NCBI GenBank assembly: GCA_016584495.1
Contig: WAID01000003.1
Location: forward strand, 5,908,501-5,972,500
DNA from: Celoporthe dispersa
Lineage: Eukaryota; Ascomycota; Sordariomycetes; Diaporthales; Cryphonectriaceae
Direction: 5' to 3'
Length of the DNA stretch: 64,000 nt
The position numbers and the translations under genes were made by a program. Shown piece after piece: positions 33,638 to 44,438 of this stretch (the stretch's first letter is position 1; each line of letters starts with the position of its first letter). The notes beneath the pieces are model-generated. The model ran no database searches. It had not been told where the DNA came from and worked only from the letters and a program-made list of their open reading frames with translations.

Positions 33638-35964
33638 CTAACCGCAGCAGCCAGCCATGCGGTCAAAGATGTCACTTACAGCCTTGAGCACATCCAGCTG
33701 TTCCGTCGATTGGTCGAACACGGCGCGGTACTGTGAGATGCTCTCCCTGAGGAACTGATCCTTGGTGGTACGGCCCTCACAGATTGCCTTCATCTTCAAC
33801 TCCATCTCCTTGCGCAGGAAGGGTTTGCCGAGGCTGGTCTCGAAGTTCATCCCGTCGAAGCCCTGGATGAGCGCGACACCGAGCTGGGTCGGGATGAAGA
33901 CCTTCACACTGCGCCGGCCTCGGGCAGCTGTTCCTCCTCCTCGCCCGCCACGGCTACCGCGGCCTCGTCCTCCGCGTCCGCCCCGCGCGGCTGGTGCAGC
34001 AGCTTCACCGTCATCCTCCTCGGCTTCTCCTACCTGCTGACCTGACCGCTCGACAACCTGTACGTACTCCCTGACCTGGATCTTCTCGATATGCTCCGCC
34101 ATCGTGGCATCAGTCCCAATACCGTTCGCGTCCATGAGAGCGATGAGGTCCGCCTCGGTCAGGTACCCGGGAGGTGTCGTCTTGCCCTCAGTCATGTTCG
34201 CCTCTGTAGGTGCGAACCTCTCGCCGACGGTAAACTTGGGCAGTTGTGCCGAGTCGGTCCAGTTCTCATAAGGATAAACATCCAAGTAATTCCTCTCCAA
34301 CACAATCACCCCGTGAGCGTGGAAACATTCGTCGCCGTACTTGATGTCGACATCCGTAGCAGTACCTTTTGCGTCATCTGAGCAGCATGCTAAAAACCGG
34401 CGTACAACGAATTCGTAGAGTCGACCTTCGTGGTCGTTCAAGGCGGCAGGAGCTGCGTATGTGACGGGGTGGATAGGAGGATGGGCCTTGTCGTCGTGCC
34501 GGCCGTCCCTGGGCTGCTTGAACTCGCCGTCGACCAGATTCTGGGCGAAAGCACCCCATCGGTTGTCCTGTATCTGCTTCTGCACGAGTGCCCGGAGGTT
34601 CATGCCCCTGTCAAACCGGTCGGTCTCTGTCCTCGGGTAGCTGATAAAGCCTTTGTTGTACAGAGCCTCGGCGAGGGACATCGCCTGTTGGCCGGTCATT
34701 CGGAGGAATCGGGTTGCCATCTTTTGTAGCTCGACCGTCGTCAAAGGTAAGGGCTTCCATTTCTTTGTAGGCTTCTCCTGAACCTTGGTGACTGTGGCCT
34801 GCCTTGCGGCCAGGCATCTCTCAAAGAGGACAGTCACGGCGGCCCTATCAAAGAGGCGGTTCCGAGCCCAGCTGAACGTTACGCTCAGTCCATCCTTCTT
34901 GTGGAGCACCTTGATGCTCCAGAATTGCTCAGGCACAAAGTTTCGCACCTTGAAGTACCTGTCAACGACGAAACCCAGCGTAGGAAATTGGCAGGACCCT
35001 TGAACAAGGTTAGTGACTCGCCGTCATGCGCTCCATGTGAGCTTGAGCAACACCTACCATAGCTGATGAGAGCTTCCTGGATTGGACCGCCCATGGGCCG
35101 CAAGCTGCTGGTGAGGAAGCGGGTGAAGGCAGCACCGGTCCTCAGGTCCAGGTCGATCCTGGCGCTGACTGCGTCGACTTGCCGCTGGTCGAGGTCTCTC
35201 AGGTTCTTCGCGGCGTTCAAGATATGACTACCAGAGGCTGTCAGCATCGCCTTGAAGGTCAGGTCTGGGACGGCTGGATAGACTGACGCTCTCTCGATAT
35301 TGCTGAACTGAGCTCTCTTGACTTGGATTCCGGGGTTGCCCCTCCGAGCAGAGTCGCGGATCTCGCCGCCGATATGCTCTCCTTCGCGGTCACAATCAGT
35401 CCAGATGAAGAGAGCCCTAGCGTATTTGGCCTGATCTTCAATGTTCTTGGCGATATCCTTCTTGTCCTGGGCGAGGGGTTAATGTGTGCATCCTGAAAGG
35501 ACCCAGGGCGAGGCCGAGCTCACATGTGCCACCGATGTCAGTATTGGCGCATTGAACAGGGTGACTGGTGGTGGGTGGCGCCAGTTCCTATAGCCATCTT
35601 CAAAGTCTGTGCCGGTGAGATGACCAAGCACGGCAGTCATGGTCACCTCACAGATGCCCCACGGTGGACCAAAGTCGAACTGGAAACAGTAGTTTTTGAT
35701 GTACTGATTCCGGGTATTGCGCTGCAGAGGCACAATCAGCACAGGCATCCAGCTCCAAGGGCGTTGTCTGCCCTCACTCAAGCCACTCACGGTTTGGATC
35801 TGGCCCCCGGATAGGTGACCTGCTACGGCCTTTGAGATGGACGGCTTCTCCGCCACGCATAATATCTTGGTCATCTTGGCACGTGTCGTAGCATATAGGC
35901 GTGTCTGGAAGACTGCAGCAAGGATGTTGGACTCGAATGCTCTGGCCGAGATGCTATGAAGCAT
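33638..35964 (-). CDS. top3: DNA topoisomerase III (type IA)
   Basis: A type IA topoisomerase that, with a RecQ helicase and Rmi1, dissolves recombination intermediates. Four exons (35964-35791, 35721-35524, 35466-35058, 34998-33638) give 713 residues. The TOPRIM domain shows ILCVAEKPSISKAVAGH and the acidic triad D148-x-D150-x-E152 (TDCDREGEHIGGE). Catalytic Tyr381 lies in GFISYPRTETDRF. An Arg/Gly-rich insert (RGGRGGRGRGSRGG) precedes the last conserved block (VFIPTQLGVALIQGFDGMNF). The canonical N-terminus is M31 (MTKILCVAEKPS). The first 30 residues, with RLYATTRAK, look like a mitochondrial presequence. Numbered from M31 the tyrosine is at 351, close to yeast Top3 Y356. Confidence 0.95.
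35722..35790 (-). other. Intron 1 of top3 (in frame, no stop)
   Basis: 69 nt, donor CAAACC/gtgagt and acceptor cctctgcag/CGCAAT. It splits the TOPRIM domain, and retention would insert 23 residues without a stop. Confidence 0.85.
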
Positions 35965-36428
35965 GTTGCGACTCTGCCTGGCCCGTCAAGCGACGCGTCC
36001 GCATCCGACCGTGCCTTGTTGAAAATGCGCAGAAAGTCATCAACATGGCCGCTGGGACATGGGACGCGTCTAGCTGTCTAGGGTTCTTGAGCTCGATGTC
36101 GCCTTCAGGGTTTGCACACGATGCGTCGACACGCGTTTGTGCTCGCTTCAAGTTTCCACCATAAGTTTGCATCAGATGCGATATGACCCCCAACATGCAA
36201 TTAACGGGACATGCGTACTGACAGGGCACGGGTGAAGGCAGGGATTACCCGGGGGCCCCTGTATTCAACCCCGAGGCCGCACTGGGGAAGGTCTGGCCCA
36301 CCATGACGCGCACAAGGTCCCTTTGTCTCAGCTCTTTCACCAGCACACCTCTTATATCTCTGGGCGCAAACTGCTCTCTCAACACCACTGAGGGCCTCAG
36401 AACACGACTGATCATCACTGAAGCTACC
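35965..36428. promoter_or_regulatory. Divergent promoter region, top3 / DUF1295 gene
   Basis: 464 bp between the outermost top3 ATG (minus) and ATG 36429 (plus). The plus-strand frame is open from an earlier ATG at 36303, so the functional promoter may be shorter. Confidence 0.5.
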
Positions 36429-37608
36429 ATGGCACTACCGGCTCTCCACACCTTCGAAGACTGCGCCGACTGGTCCAAGACGGTCCAGCCGTACGTGCCG
36501 CACCTGTACGAGCTCCCGAGTAAGCTTCTCGACGTCCTCCAGGGCCGCCAGGCAATTGTCGATGTATATACGCAGACGAACCCTCTCATATCTGGATTTG
36601 CTATCTCCGTCTTCTTCGGAGCGATTTTTCTGGTCGTAGCAGAATTCAATAAGAATTACTCCCAGGTCGACCGGTGCTGGAGCCTCTTACCAACGTTCTA
36701 CATCGCGCATTTTGACCTCTGGGCCCGGCTGACCGGCGTACCGAGTACGAGGATCGATGCACTCCTTGCCTTTAGTGCAGCATGGAGCGTAAGTAGCACC
36801 TGACCTGACATGAAGGAGATTGGATAGGGGCTCACCACGAAATAGGCCCGCCTGACGTATAATTACTGGCGGAAGGGAGGCTATACTGTTGGAAGTGAGG
36901 ACTACAGATGGGAGATTCTCCGGGACACTATCCCAGTCTGGGCGTTCAAGATCCTGAACGTCACCTTCATTTCCTTCCAGCAGAGCATCATTCTCTACGC
37001 CCTGGCCGCCCCCGTGTACCCGATCTTGTTGAGCATCCAGTTTCGGCCTGAGCTCGACGCCGTTGACATGGCGTTTGTTGCCTTTGAGCTGGCCCTCATC
37101 ACTACTGAGTGGTTTGCGGACCAGCAGCAATGGGGTAAGTCTATCCGAAATGACCCTGAGGAAACGACCTCGGGCAATGGCTCTGACCACGGGAACAGAC
37201 TTTCAAAATGCCAAGTACGCCTACCAGAAGACGGCCAAGCTTCCCCAGGGTTTCAACGCCGCGGACCTCCATCGCGGCTTCATCACTTCCGGCCTCTGGG
37301 CTTATAGCCGGCATCCGAACTTTGCCATGGAGCAAGCGATCTGGATCTCGCTGTACGCCTTGAGTGCGTACCTTACAAAGACATTTTCCTTCTGGGCTGC
37401 GACAGGCGCTCTTAGCCTGGTCTCTATCTTCTTTGGGTCGACGATCCTCACTGAATGGATCACTGCTAAGAAGTATCCCGAGTACAAGGAGTACCAGAAG
37501 CAAGTAGGCAAGTTCTTCCCCCAAAGCGTCAGTGGATACCAGCCGCCGGTCACTTCAGTCAAGCCGTTGGCCACTGCCGAGAAGAAGAAGGCGATCAAGA
37601 AGAAATAG
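36429..37608 (+). CDS. DUF1295 membrane protein (steroid 5-alpha-reductase-like)
   Basis: An integral membrane protein of 352 residues in three exons (36429-36788, 36846-37134, 37199-37608). It belongs to DUF1295, related to steroid reductases and isoprenylcysteine methyltransferases. The conserved C-terminal block is present: HRGFITSGLWAYSRHPNF, then AMEQAIWISLYALSAYLTK and FFGSTILTEWITAKKYPEYK. An N-terminal membrane helix is NPLISGFAISVFFGAIFLVV, and NYWRKGGYTVGSEDYRWEIL is a family signature. The lysine-rich tail AEKKKAIKKK resembles an ER-retention signal (KxKxx/KKxx type). The substrate is unknown, and the NADPH-dependent reduction is inferred from the family only. An in-frame ATG at 36303 would add 42 residues. 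Confidence 0.88.
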
Positions 37609-39080
37609 ATGCACGAGAAGTGCACAAGGGCGATGTTTCACGAAGGTTGAATATATGATTTGGCTATGGTGTTTAAAGATGGTGAATATTTTGGCGTCCA
37701 GGGCAGCTTATATCGAAGATAGAAGATAATTTACGGATAGATACATTCGAGCTGCTGTGCAGGCTTCGTACGGTGTTGGCCAGTCGCAAGTCTCAAGCTC
37801 ATCATTCGTCTTCTTCCATACTCATTCGACACGTCGAGTCCTCCCAGATCCCGAGCTACTCGTAACCTCAAGGTCTCTGGCATCGTGTGCGAGGAGTAAT
37901 TTCGTGAACCAAGACCCCGAATCTCCAGGCCCCCCGGCCGGGTGTTTAGACGGAGTGGGTCCGGGGTGGCCGGAAGCAGTAAGCGAGACACGGGACCAGA
38001 TCCGGCATCCAATATTTGATCTCGCGTGGTCACCCCATGTTTGCTCAACTGCTGGCTGACCGGGCTGAGGGAGGGCGACCTCGCCCGGACGAAGGGCACC
38101 TCGACGCCACAGAGAGAGATATGCCGTGGCATGTCCTTCCCACTTCTGCCACCAACGCCACGACCTGGTGACAACCTCTCCACGACGGCTGGTCCGAAAT
38201 TACGAACACGGCCACATTCCCCTCCTCCCCTCCCCCACCTTACATGCTACATCGTGTCGAAAGTGCATACGATATATACGATATGGTAATAGGCGGGATC
38301 CACTGAAGCCAGCCCACCGGTACCGTCGGCATGTAGCCCTGTCGCCGCCAGACCATGACAAACCGCCCGGATGCGCTACGTTCCCCCTCTCATTGTTGTC
38401 ATCGTCAGACATTCTGATCTCTCCCGATGGGCACGAGATGCGCCCGAGGGAGGCGATCGTTCGTTTCCAGGCGCCCGACGCCTTAGGCTCGGAAGAGTCA
38501 GTGGTCACATGGCACACCACGGATTCGTACGTCATCTCCCGCAGCAAACGACTTTCGCCCTAGGAAAGACAGACTTGTTGTGATGGGCCCGGGCTCGCCC
38601 ACCGACCGCTCGTAGCTTGATTGGTGTCGAGGTTTGGTTTGCCCCCCCTCCCATGGTCAAGTCTGGGCCCCGGAACGGGGAGTTTGCCATATGTCTCGGA
38701 TCTTGTCTGTTCCTTTGGGTGCTAATTCCGCTGTCCTAGTCACCTCGTGGTTCGGAAATTACTGTAAGCGGGCCGCCAAGCAGTGTGCGTGCCCCCCCCC
38801 CCCAAAGAGGACCCTGAAATTGTAGTGTTGTGTACCAGCCATAGAGGACATCACCAGTTTCACTCTATTTAACTATGGTGAGTCCTACTTGCCACGTGCA
38901 CAAGTTTGCATTTCTTCAGACTGTTTGCTTCTTGTCCTCCCTCTGCTGGTGGTGTTCACACTGTCTATTTTCCTTGTTCTTCCTCATCTGGAATCCGAGC
39001 AATTCTTCTGCCTTGTCAAACCGTCAGCACACTGCCACTACAAATAGATGCGCAGCCCAGGGCCAAATCAAGAGACGACC
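37609..39080. other. Intergenic region
   Basis: About 1.5 kb holding the 3' flank of the DUF1295 gene and the promoter of the next gene. No conserved frame is recognised. A C12 run lies at about 38792-38803. Confidence 0.45.
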
Positions 39081-39539
39081 ATGGGCGCACAAATTTCCAC
39101 ATTAGAAACGACAATACGACCATCACAAATACCAGACAGAATGTCCAGCACACACACGGAACATACACACTCTCGCCAGAGCTCCATCTCCTCGGATGAC
39201 TCTGGAGCATCTGCAGCTGGCAGTGCACAGCAAGCACCCACCATCATAACCACACGGCAGTCACCCGCACCATCCCCACTTCACGTCACTCTTGCGGAAC
39301 GACAACTCGACCCGCTCTCGCGTGCGTATCCCAAGCCGGCCCAAGAGATTGACGTCCGTGAGGCGCTGGCCAGGAAGCCCATGAAGTGGACACTGGGCCA
39401 CTACTTCAAGGAGACGCCCACGCGCGAGCCGCACGCCCAGACAGTGGATAGGGAAACAATCGTTCTGGATCTGGAGGCGAAGAAGAGGGAGCTGCTGAAG
39501 GCGAAAGAGGAGATTCGGATGCTGGCTCTTCCCCAGTAG
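39081..39539 (+). CDS. Small fungal protein with N-myristoylation-like start
   Basis: A 152-residue uninterrupted frame. It begins MGAQISTLETTIRPS, matching the MGxxx(S/T) pattern of N-myristoylated proteins, which suggests membrane attachment. The middle is Ser/Thr/Ala-rich (SRQSSISSDDSGASAAGS) and likely disordered. The C-terminal third is more ordered (REALARKPMKWTLGHYFKET) and ends in a charged helix (LDLEAKKRELLKAKEEIRML). I do not recognise the family. The high-GC third codon positions in the C-terminal half and the compositional pattern support a real gene. An in-frame ATG at 39048 would remove the myristoylation context. Confidence 0.6.
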   Translation: MGAQISTLETTIRPSQIPDRMSSTHTEHTHSRQSSISSDDSGASAAGSAQQAPTIITTRQSPAPSPLHVTLAERQLDPLSRAYPKPAQEIDVREALARKPMKWTLGHYFKETPTREPHAQTVDRETIVLDLEAKKRELLKAKEEIRMLALPQ

Positions 39540-39901
39540 TTCTGCACGGAATAGGATGACATCCTGACTAAATCACATTTAGTCAAGGGCGCGTGATTGA
39601 AGAGCGGTATTGGCGCTTGGGTCAATTATTTCACAGATCATTTTCGAATTTTTTCTCTTTGTAAGCGCAGGAAATCTACCTAGGCACAGCGAGGAGAATG
39701 GTAGGGTCCATAGCTTCTGTGATATCCAAAGTCAATCAAATTGAACGGTCATTAAGATACATACAAGAGCGACGACGGTCAATGTGACCAGACCACACGG
39801 AACAGGCGCCATCTTCAGGATTTTCCACAAGGGAGCGGAGATGATCGTTCGTCTTCCCAGCGCAGCACCTCTCACTCATCAGACCCTCCCAAACAAGAAC
39901 T

Positions 39902-40654
39902 TTAGTGGATCCGCCCGGCCAGCGTGACGCCGTACACGACGGTAGCCACAAAATTAAACACGTTTAGTAGAGAAGAGATGCCGTGCAGCATTCCGAACCT
40001 CTTGTTCAGCGCCGTCATCTCCTGGCTGTGTGGTTTCGGGTCCCAGCTCCGCTTGCCGTCCTTCTCCTCCTGCTTCCTCCTCTCGACGATGCACGCCTTC
40101 GACGCCGGCAGGAGAACGACCCAGTTAGCCAGTCCGGTGACGAAGACGGTGACTAGGGGGACCATGGTGCTCCAGCGGGCCGAGGCATCAAACAGTCCCT
40201 TGAGCCCTCCAGAGGCTCCGAATGGACCCCTGCCAGGAAGGGTCGCCGCAAGGACGACGGGCAGTGTTGTCTGCAGACCAAAGTACCACGGGAAGGTTTT
40301 GGTCTGCAGGTCTGAAAACTGCAGTATGGGAAGCGTCTTGAACTGGATGATGGTTCCGACGCAGGTCTTTGTGTAACTACGGTCAGACTGAAGAACGAGC
40401 TGCCGTTAGATTCAAGACTTTTGACTTACGTTGACTGCGGCGTCTAGTCAGCGTATGCAATAGCACGTTTGAAGCATATGATTCGTCAATTAACACATAT
40501 GAGAGTGGATAATACTGACAGACGGTCGTCCCGAGCAGAGATCCATATCTGGATCAGATGTCAGTAGCTGCGTGGTTCTAAGAGGGACGACTCCACCAAC
40601 TCACGCCAGGACGTGGTAAGGTGCTCCTGTGAGCATGATCGACTTTCCCGACAT
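39902..40654 (-). CDS. TMEM205-like (DUF4149) membrane protein
   Basis: A small four-helix membrane protein of about 190 residues. The start is ATG 40654 (MSGKSIMLTGAPYHVL). Exons are 40654-40605, 40548-40520, a microexon ending at 40430, and 40387-39902. Family features are AYGSLLGTTV, IIQFKTLPILQFSDLQTK, FPWYFGLQTTLPVVLAATLP, then VTVFVTGLANWVVLLPASKA and HGISSLLNVFNFVATVVYG. The third exon can be 14 nt (acceptor tag at 40444) or 5 nt (acceptor cag at 40435), and both keep the frame. Human TMEM205 has been linked to drug resistance; the fungal role is unknown. It is divergent from the Ku80 gene. Confidence 0.8.
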
Positions 40655-41242
40655 TTTGGCCGAAGTATTTATATGTCCGAGTCTGGATTTTTGAATTGGA
40701 AGGCGACAGATGTTGGTACTCGCATTCAAGAAGAGGTCTTGAAGAGAAGGTGAGGAGAATCAAGGAAACTCGGGAGGTGGTTCGAGTTTCAATGATGATA
40801 AGTATATCTGGAGCACATCAGGAGATGAACGTGAGGAGTAAGTAGCGAATTCAGGTGCTTACAGGGGTTGACACCCCCAAACGTTATCGATAAGAACACC
40901 TAAGGCAAGCAGGACCGGGCTGGCTTGGCTGGGCCCAGGCTGGTACCCTTCTGATGGAGCTCACATGATAGCGTGTTTACTGGGGGGTCTGAGGCTTCCC
41001 TAACCACTACAGTATGTATGCCTACAGTGGAGCTATCCGTGGAACGCGTCGCTGCCTAGATTGACGTGCCACAACTCTTGGAAGTTTGGACGTGCCAAAC
41101 CGGAGCTGTGATGAGCAGAATAGAAGCGAAGTGTAGTTGGCCTTTTCTCTCTCTCTCTCCTTTTTTTTCTTCCTTTCCTTCCCTTCTTCTCTTCCCCTCT
41201 CCTCTTCCTTTTCCTTGATACCCCAAAACTTCGCTGTCAATC
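40655..41242. promoter_or_regulatory. Divergent promoter region, TMEM205-like gene / ku80
   Basis: 588 bp. A pyrimidine-rich tract at about 41141-41216 (CT repeats then T/C runs) lies just before the Ku80 ATG, a common arrangement at fungal transcription starts. Confidence 0.6.
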
Positions 41243-43773
41243 ATGGCGGACAAGGAGGCAAGCGTCTACATTGTCGACGTCGGCTCGTCCATGGCCAACT
41301 GCAATACCGGCCGGACCGAGTCTGACCTCGACTGGAGCATGCGTTTCGTTTGGGACAAGATTGCCACCACCGCCCAGTCCAAACGAAAGACCTGGTGCGT
41401 CGGTGTGATCGGCCTCCGGACGGATGTGACAGAGAACCAGTACGTTGAGGGTGAAGGGTACGAAAATATCTGTGTCTTCAAGGAACTTGGCCCGGTGGCT
41501 CTGCAAGACATGCAGCAGCTGAGGACTCACATCAAGCCGGGCGAGACTGCCAGCGGCGATGCACTGTCCGCCGTTGTCGTCGCTTCTGAGATGATTGTTG
41601 CCTTCACCAAGCAGAACAAGTGGGATAGGAGAGTCTACTTGGTTACTGACGGCATGGGTGCCATCGACGATGATGGTATTGATGACATTACAAGCCGGCT
41701 GAATGACATCGGCATTGCGCTCACAGTAATGCAAGTATACCACCACACCTGTTACGACAGCAGAATGGCTAACGCACCCCCTTTAGAGGCGTGGATTTCG
41801 ACGACCCAGAGTATGGATTCAAGGAGGAAGATAAACCGTCAATCAAGGCTTCAAATGAGCGTACTCTGAAGACAGTCGTGAATAAGTGCGATCGTGGCAC
41901 CTTTGCTACGATGGCGGAGGCCATAGAAGGCCTTGCCATACCGAAATCCCGGTTCACGAAGCTGTGAGTAATAAGTGCTGACCCTGCTATGCGTTGGTCC
42001 TGGCGTTCTGCTGTGTAGCTGCTGACCTGTTGTACTGTAGCGTCCGGAGTTATGATGGGCCATTGACTCTTGGAGATCCCGAGAGCTTTCCCAGCGCCAT
42101 CCGCATGTTCATCGATAGATGGCCTGTTACCAAGAAGAGCAGCGCAGAATCTGCCACGACTGTGGTCCTGAAAGCAGGCTCCATCGACACACAGTCAACG
42201 ATGACCTTGGATCACGAGATGGCAGGGTTTGAAGACGGCGGTCCGTCGTTCAGCTCGGTCAAGCAGCACCGAACTTATAAAGTCAACGACCCAGGCGCAC
42301 CAGGTGGAAAGAGGGATGTCGAGTTTGAGACACTGGCCAAGGGCTATACATATGGCAGCACCGCCATCCACGTTGCGGAGGCTGAGTGGGACATCACCAA
42401 GCTGGACACCACCAAGGGATTCTCCATCATCGGATTCATCGCAAACGAGAAAGTTGAGCCCTTCATGGCCATGGCGGAAACCAGCGTCACGGTCGCCAAA
42501 CCGTTTGACGAGACATCCGGAGTGGCTCTCTCGGCTCTCATCCACGCTCTTCATGAGCTGGAGCACTGCGCAGTCGCAAGGCTTGTGGTAAAAGATGGAA
42601 AAGATCCAGTGATGCTCCTCTTGAAACCATGCATCGACGTGGATATCGAATGCCTCTACGACGTGCCTCTCCCCTTTGCGGAAGACACACGACAGTACCG
42701 ATTTCCTCCGCTGGACAAGGTCATCACCATCACCGGCAAGACCCTGACTGAGCATCGCTTCCTTCCCTGACAAAAATCTCAAACGAGCGATGAGTGACTT
42801 CGTTGATGCTATGGATATCTCAGAGTTTGGCCGAGACGATGACGGGTAAGTACCTACTACAGGCCCAAAGAAATGAGGAAAGCAGACTGAGGACAGCTCT
42901 CTAGAAATCCGGCGGAATACGCGCCACTAGATGACTTATACTCGCCTATTATTCATCGCGTGAACCAAGCTATTCGAGCTCGCGCTGTCGATGAGCAGGG
43001 ATCTATCGGGGCCATTCCGCCAGTGCTGCTGAAGTACTCGCAACCTCCTGAAAAGCTGTTGAAGAAGGCCAACCCAGAAATTGAGGCCCTTATTGAGGCA
43101 GCCGACGTCAAGAAGGGTCAGTTCATTCTCGTGAATATTGTGCGAATTTGAGGCAGGCGCTCACAATATCTTCTGTAGCACCGGAGAAACTGAAGGGGAA
43201 GCGTAAGGGAGATTCCGGCCAGGAGACCCGCGCAATATCAGGCTTCGACGCCGGCGCATCAATCTTGGCTGCTCGCGAGAAGAAGAAGGCCAAGATCTCA
43301 AAGGAAAACGCCATTCCCGATTTCAAGCAGCTACTTCGCTCCCTCGCAAAAGTGGACACGGACGAGGCCATCGAGACCGCCATGAAAGATATGGCACAGA
43401 TCGTCTTCTCCTTGATCAAGGAGAGTTTTGGGGATCGAAATTATGACCAAGCACTTGAGAACATCGGTGTAATGAGGGAGCAAATGATCGGCCTCGAGAT
43501 GCCGAAGCTGTACAACAGTTTCCTGGAGGAGCTCAAGAGTAAAGTCGACTCCAAGGCACTGGGAGGTGATCGCCGGGACATGTGGACTAAAAATTCGTTG
43601 GTCGGGACGGCTTGGGCTCATTACCAAAGACCAATCTGAGCCATCAGATGTGTCAAGGGAGGATGCATTCAAGGTGAGATGTTTTTTTCTCCTTCTTTTT
43701 CTTTTTCTTTTTTTTCTTTTTCTCTCCTGGGTTCAACTCAGCTAACTTCGGTTTGCAGTTTTGGCGTGCGTAG
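41243..43773 (+). CDS. ku80: Ku80 subunit of the Ku heterodimer (two apparent frameshifts)
   Basis: The DNA end-binding partner of Ku70 in non-homologous end joining. Six exons: 41243-41730, 41787-41963, 42041-42845, 42905-43116, 43179-43673 and 43759-43773. The vWA-like N-terminal domain has ASVYIVDVGSSMANC and RRVYLVTDGMGAIDDDG. The Ku core includes YTYGSTAIHVAEAEWD, KGFSIIGFIANEKVEPF and SALIHALHELEHCAVARLV. The C-terminal helical region has FKQLLRSLAKVD and MAQIVFSLIKESFGDRNYDQA. As written the frame stops after EHRFLP at 42768-42770, while DKNLKRAMSDFVDAMDISEF follows one base out of frame. A second slip in the A5 run at 43589-43593 separates GGDRRDMWTK from IRWSGRLGLITKDQSE and SREDAFKFWRA. 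With both corrected the protein is 729 residues. Intron 1 has a GC donor. Confidence 0.93.
41731..41786 (+). other. GC-AG intron 1 of ku80
   Basis: 56 nt, donor GTAAT/gcaagt and acceptor ctttag/AGGCGTG. It gives the conserved junction ALTV-I-GVDFDDPEYG. The GT two bases into the next codon would break the frame. Confidence 0.8.
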
Positions 43774-44438
43774 ACTGGCTCATACGGAACGGAAGACAGA
43801 CAAAAGACTTGGAGGGACTCTTACGACACCATCAGCCCGGATTTCCACCTGGCCATTCTGATCAAAGCATGTGTGTATAGCGTTTTCGCAGTGGAAAATA
43901 ATCATATTAAGGCGTTCTATAATAAGAAATGTCAGCAGCAATGCTGGGAGATCCGAAACCTGGTCGTGAAAATCGACTTGGCCGGACCTAAAGACCAAGT
44001 GCCACGTGTGAACAGTCATAATCTACCAAATGTCAATATTAGCCAAGCCATCTTGTGAACAGCTGCGGGCGCTATAGGGGTGCGCCTGCTACGTAGTCCA
44101 AGCCTCGAGGCTCTCAAATATCTCATCTAGACATGGAAAACGAGAGGTCTGTTGCAGCCAATACACAGAAGTAATTTGGCAACGTTTATGGAGCCTCTGT
44201 GGCCTCGCCTGCCTGCCCGCCCGAGGCTTCTTGCGGGCTTGAGCAGCTGTCGGAAGGATACAGTCACAGGAGGTCGGACAAACGAAGATTAGTATCTGGG
44301 ATATCAATAGAAACTGTAGACTTTTCATTCCAATCATAAACGGTATTTCTGACCTGCCTTAATAGTAGTATACGAACGCCATCAACCGCCCCTCCCATAA
44401 CCGCAACATGCAAATGCAATACTACAACACGTTATTGT
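43774..44438. other. Convergent 3' region between ku80 and pacC
   Basis: 665 bp between the two stops. It carries both 3' UTRs. No further gene is recognised. Confidence 0.5.

Noticed and set aside
36303..36428. 42-residue N-terminal extension of the DUF1295 protein
   Set aside because: It is in frame, but its composition is unlike the family. ATG 36429 (MALPALHTFEDC) fits better. Kept only as an alternative start.
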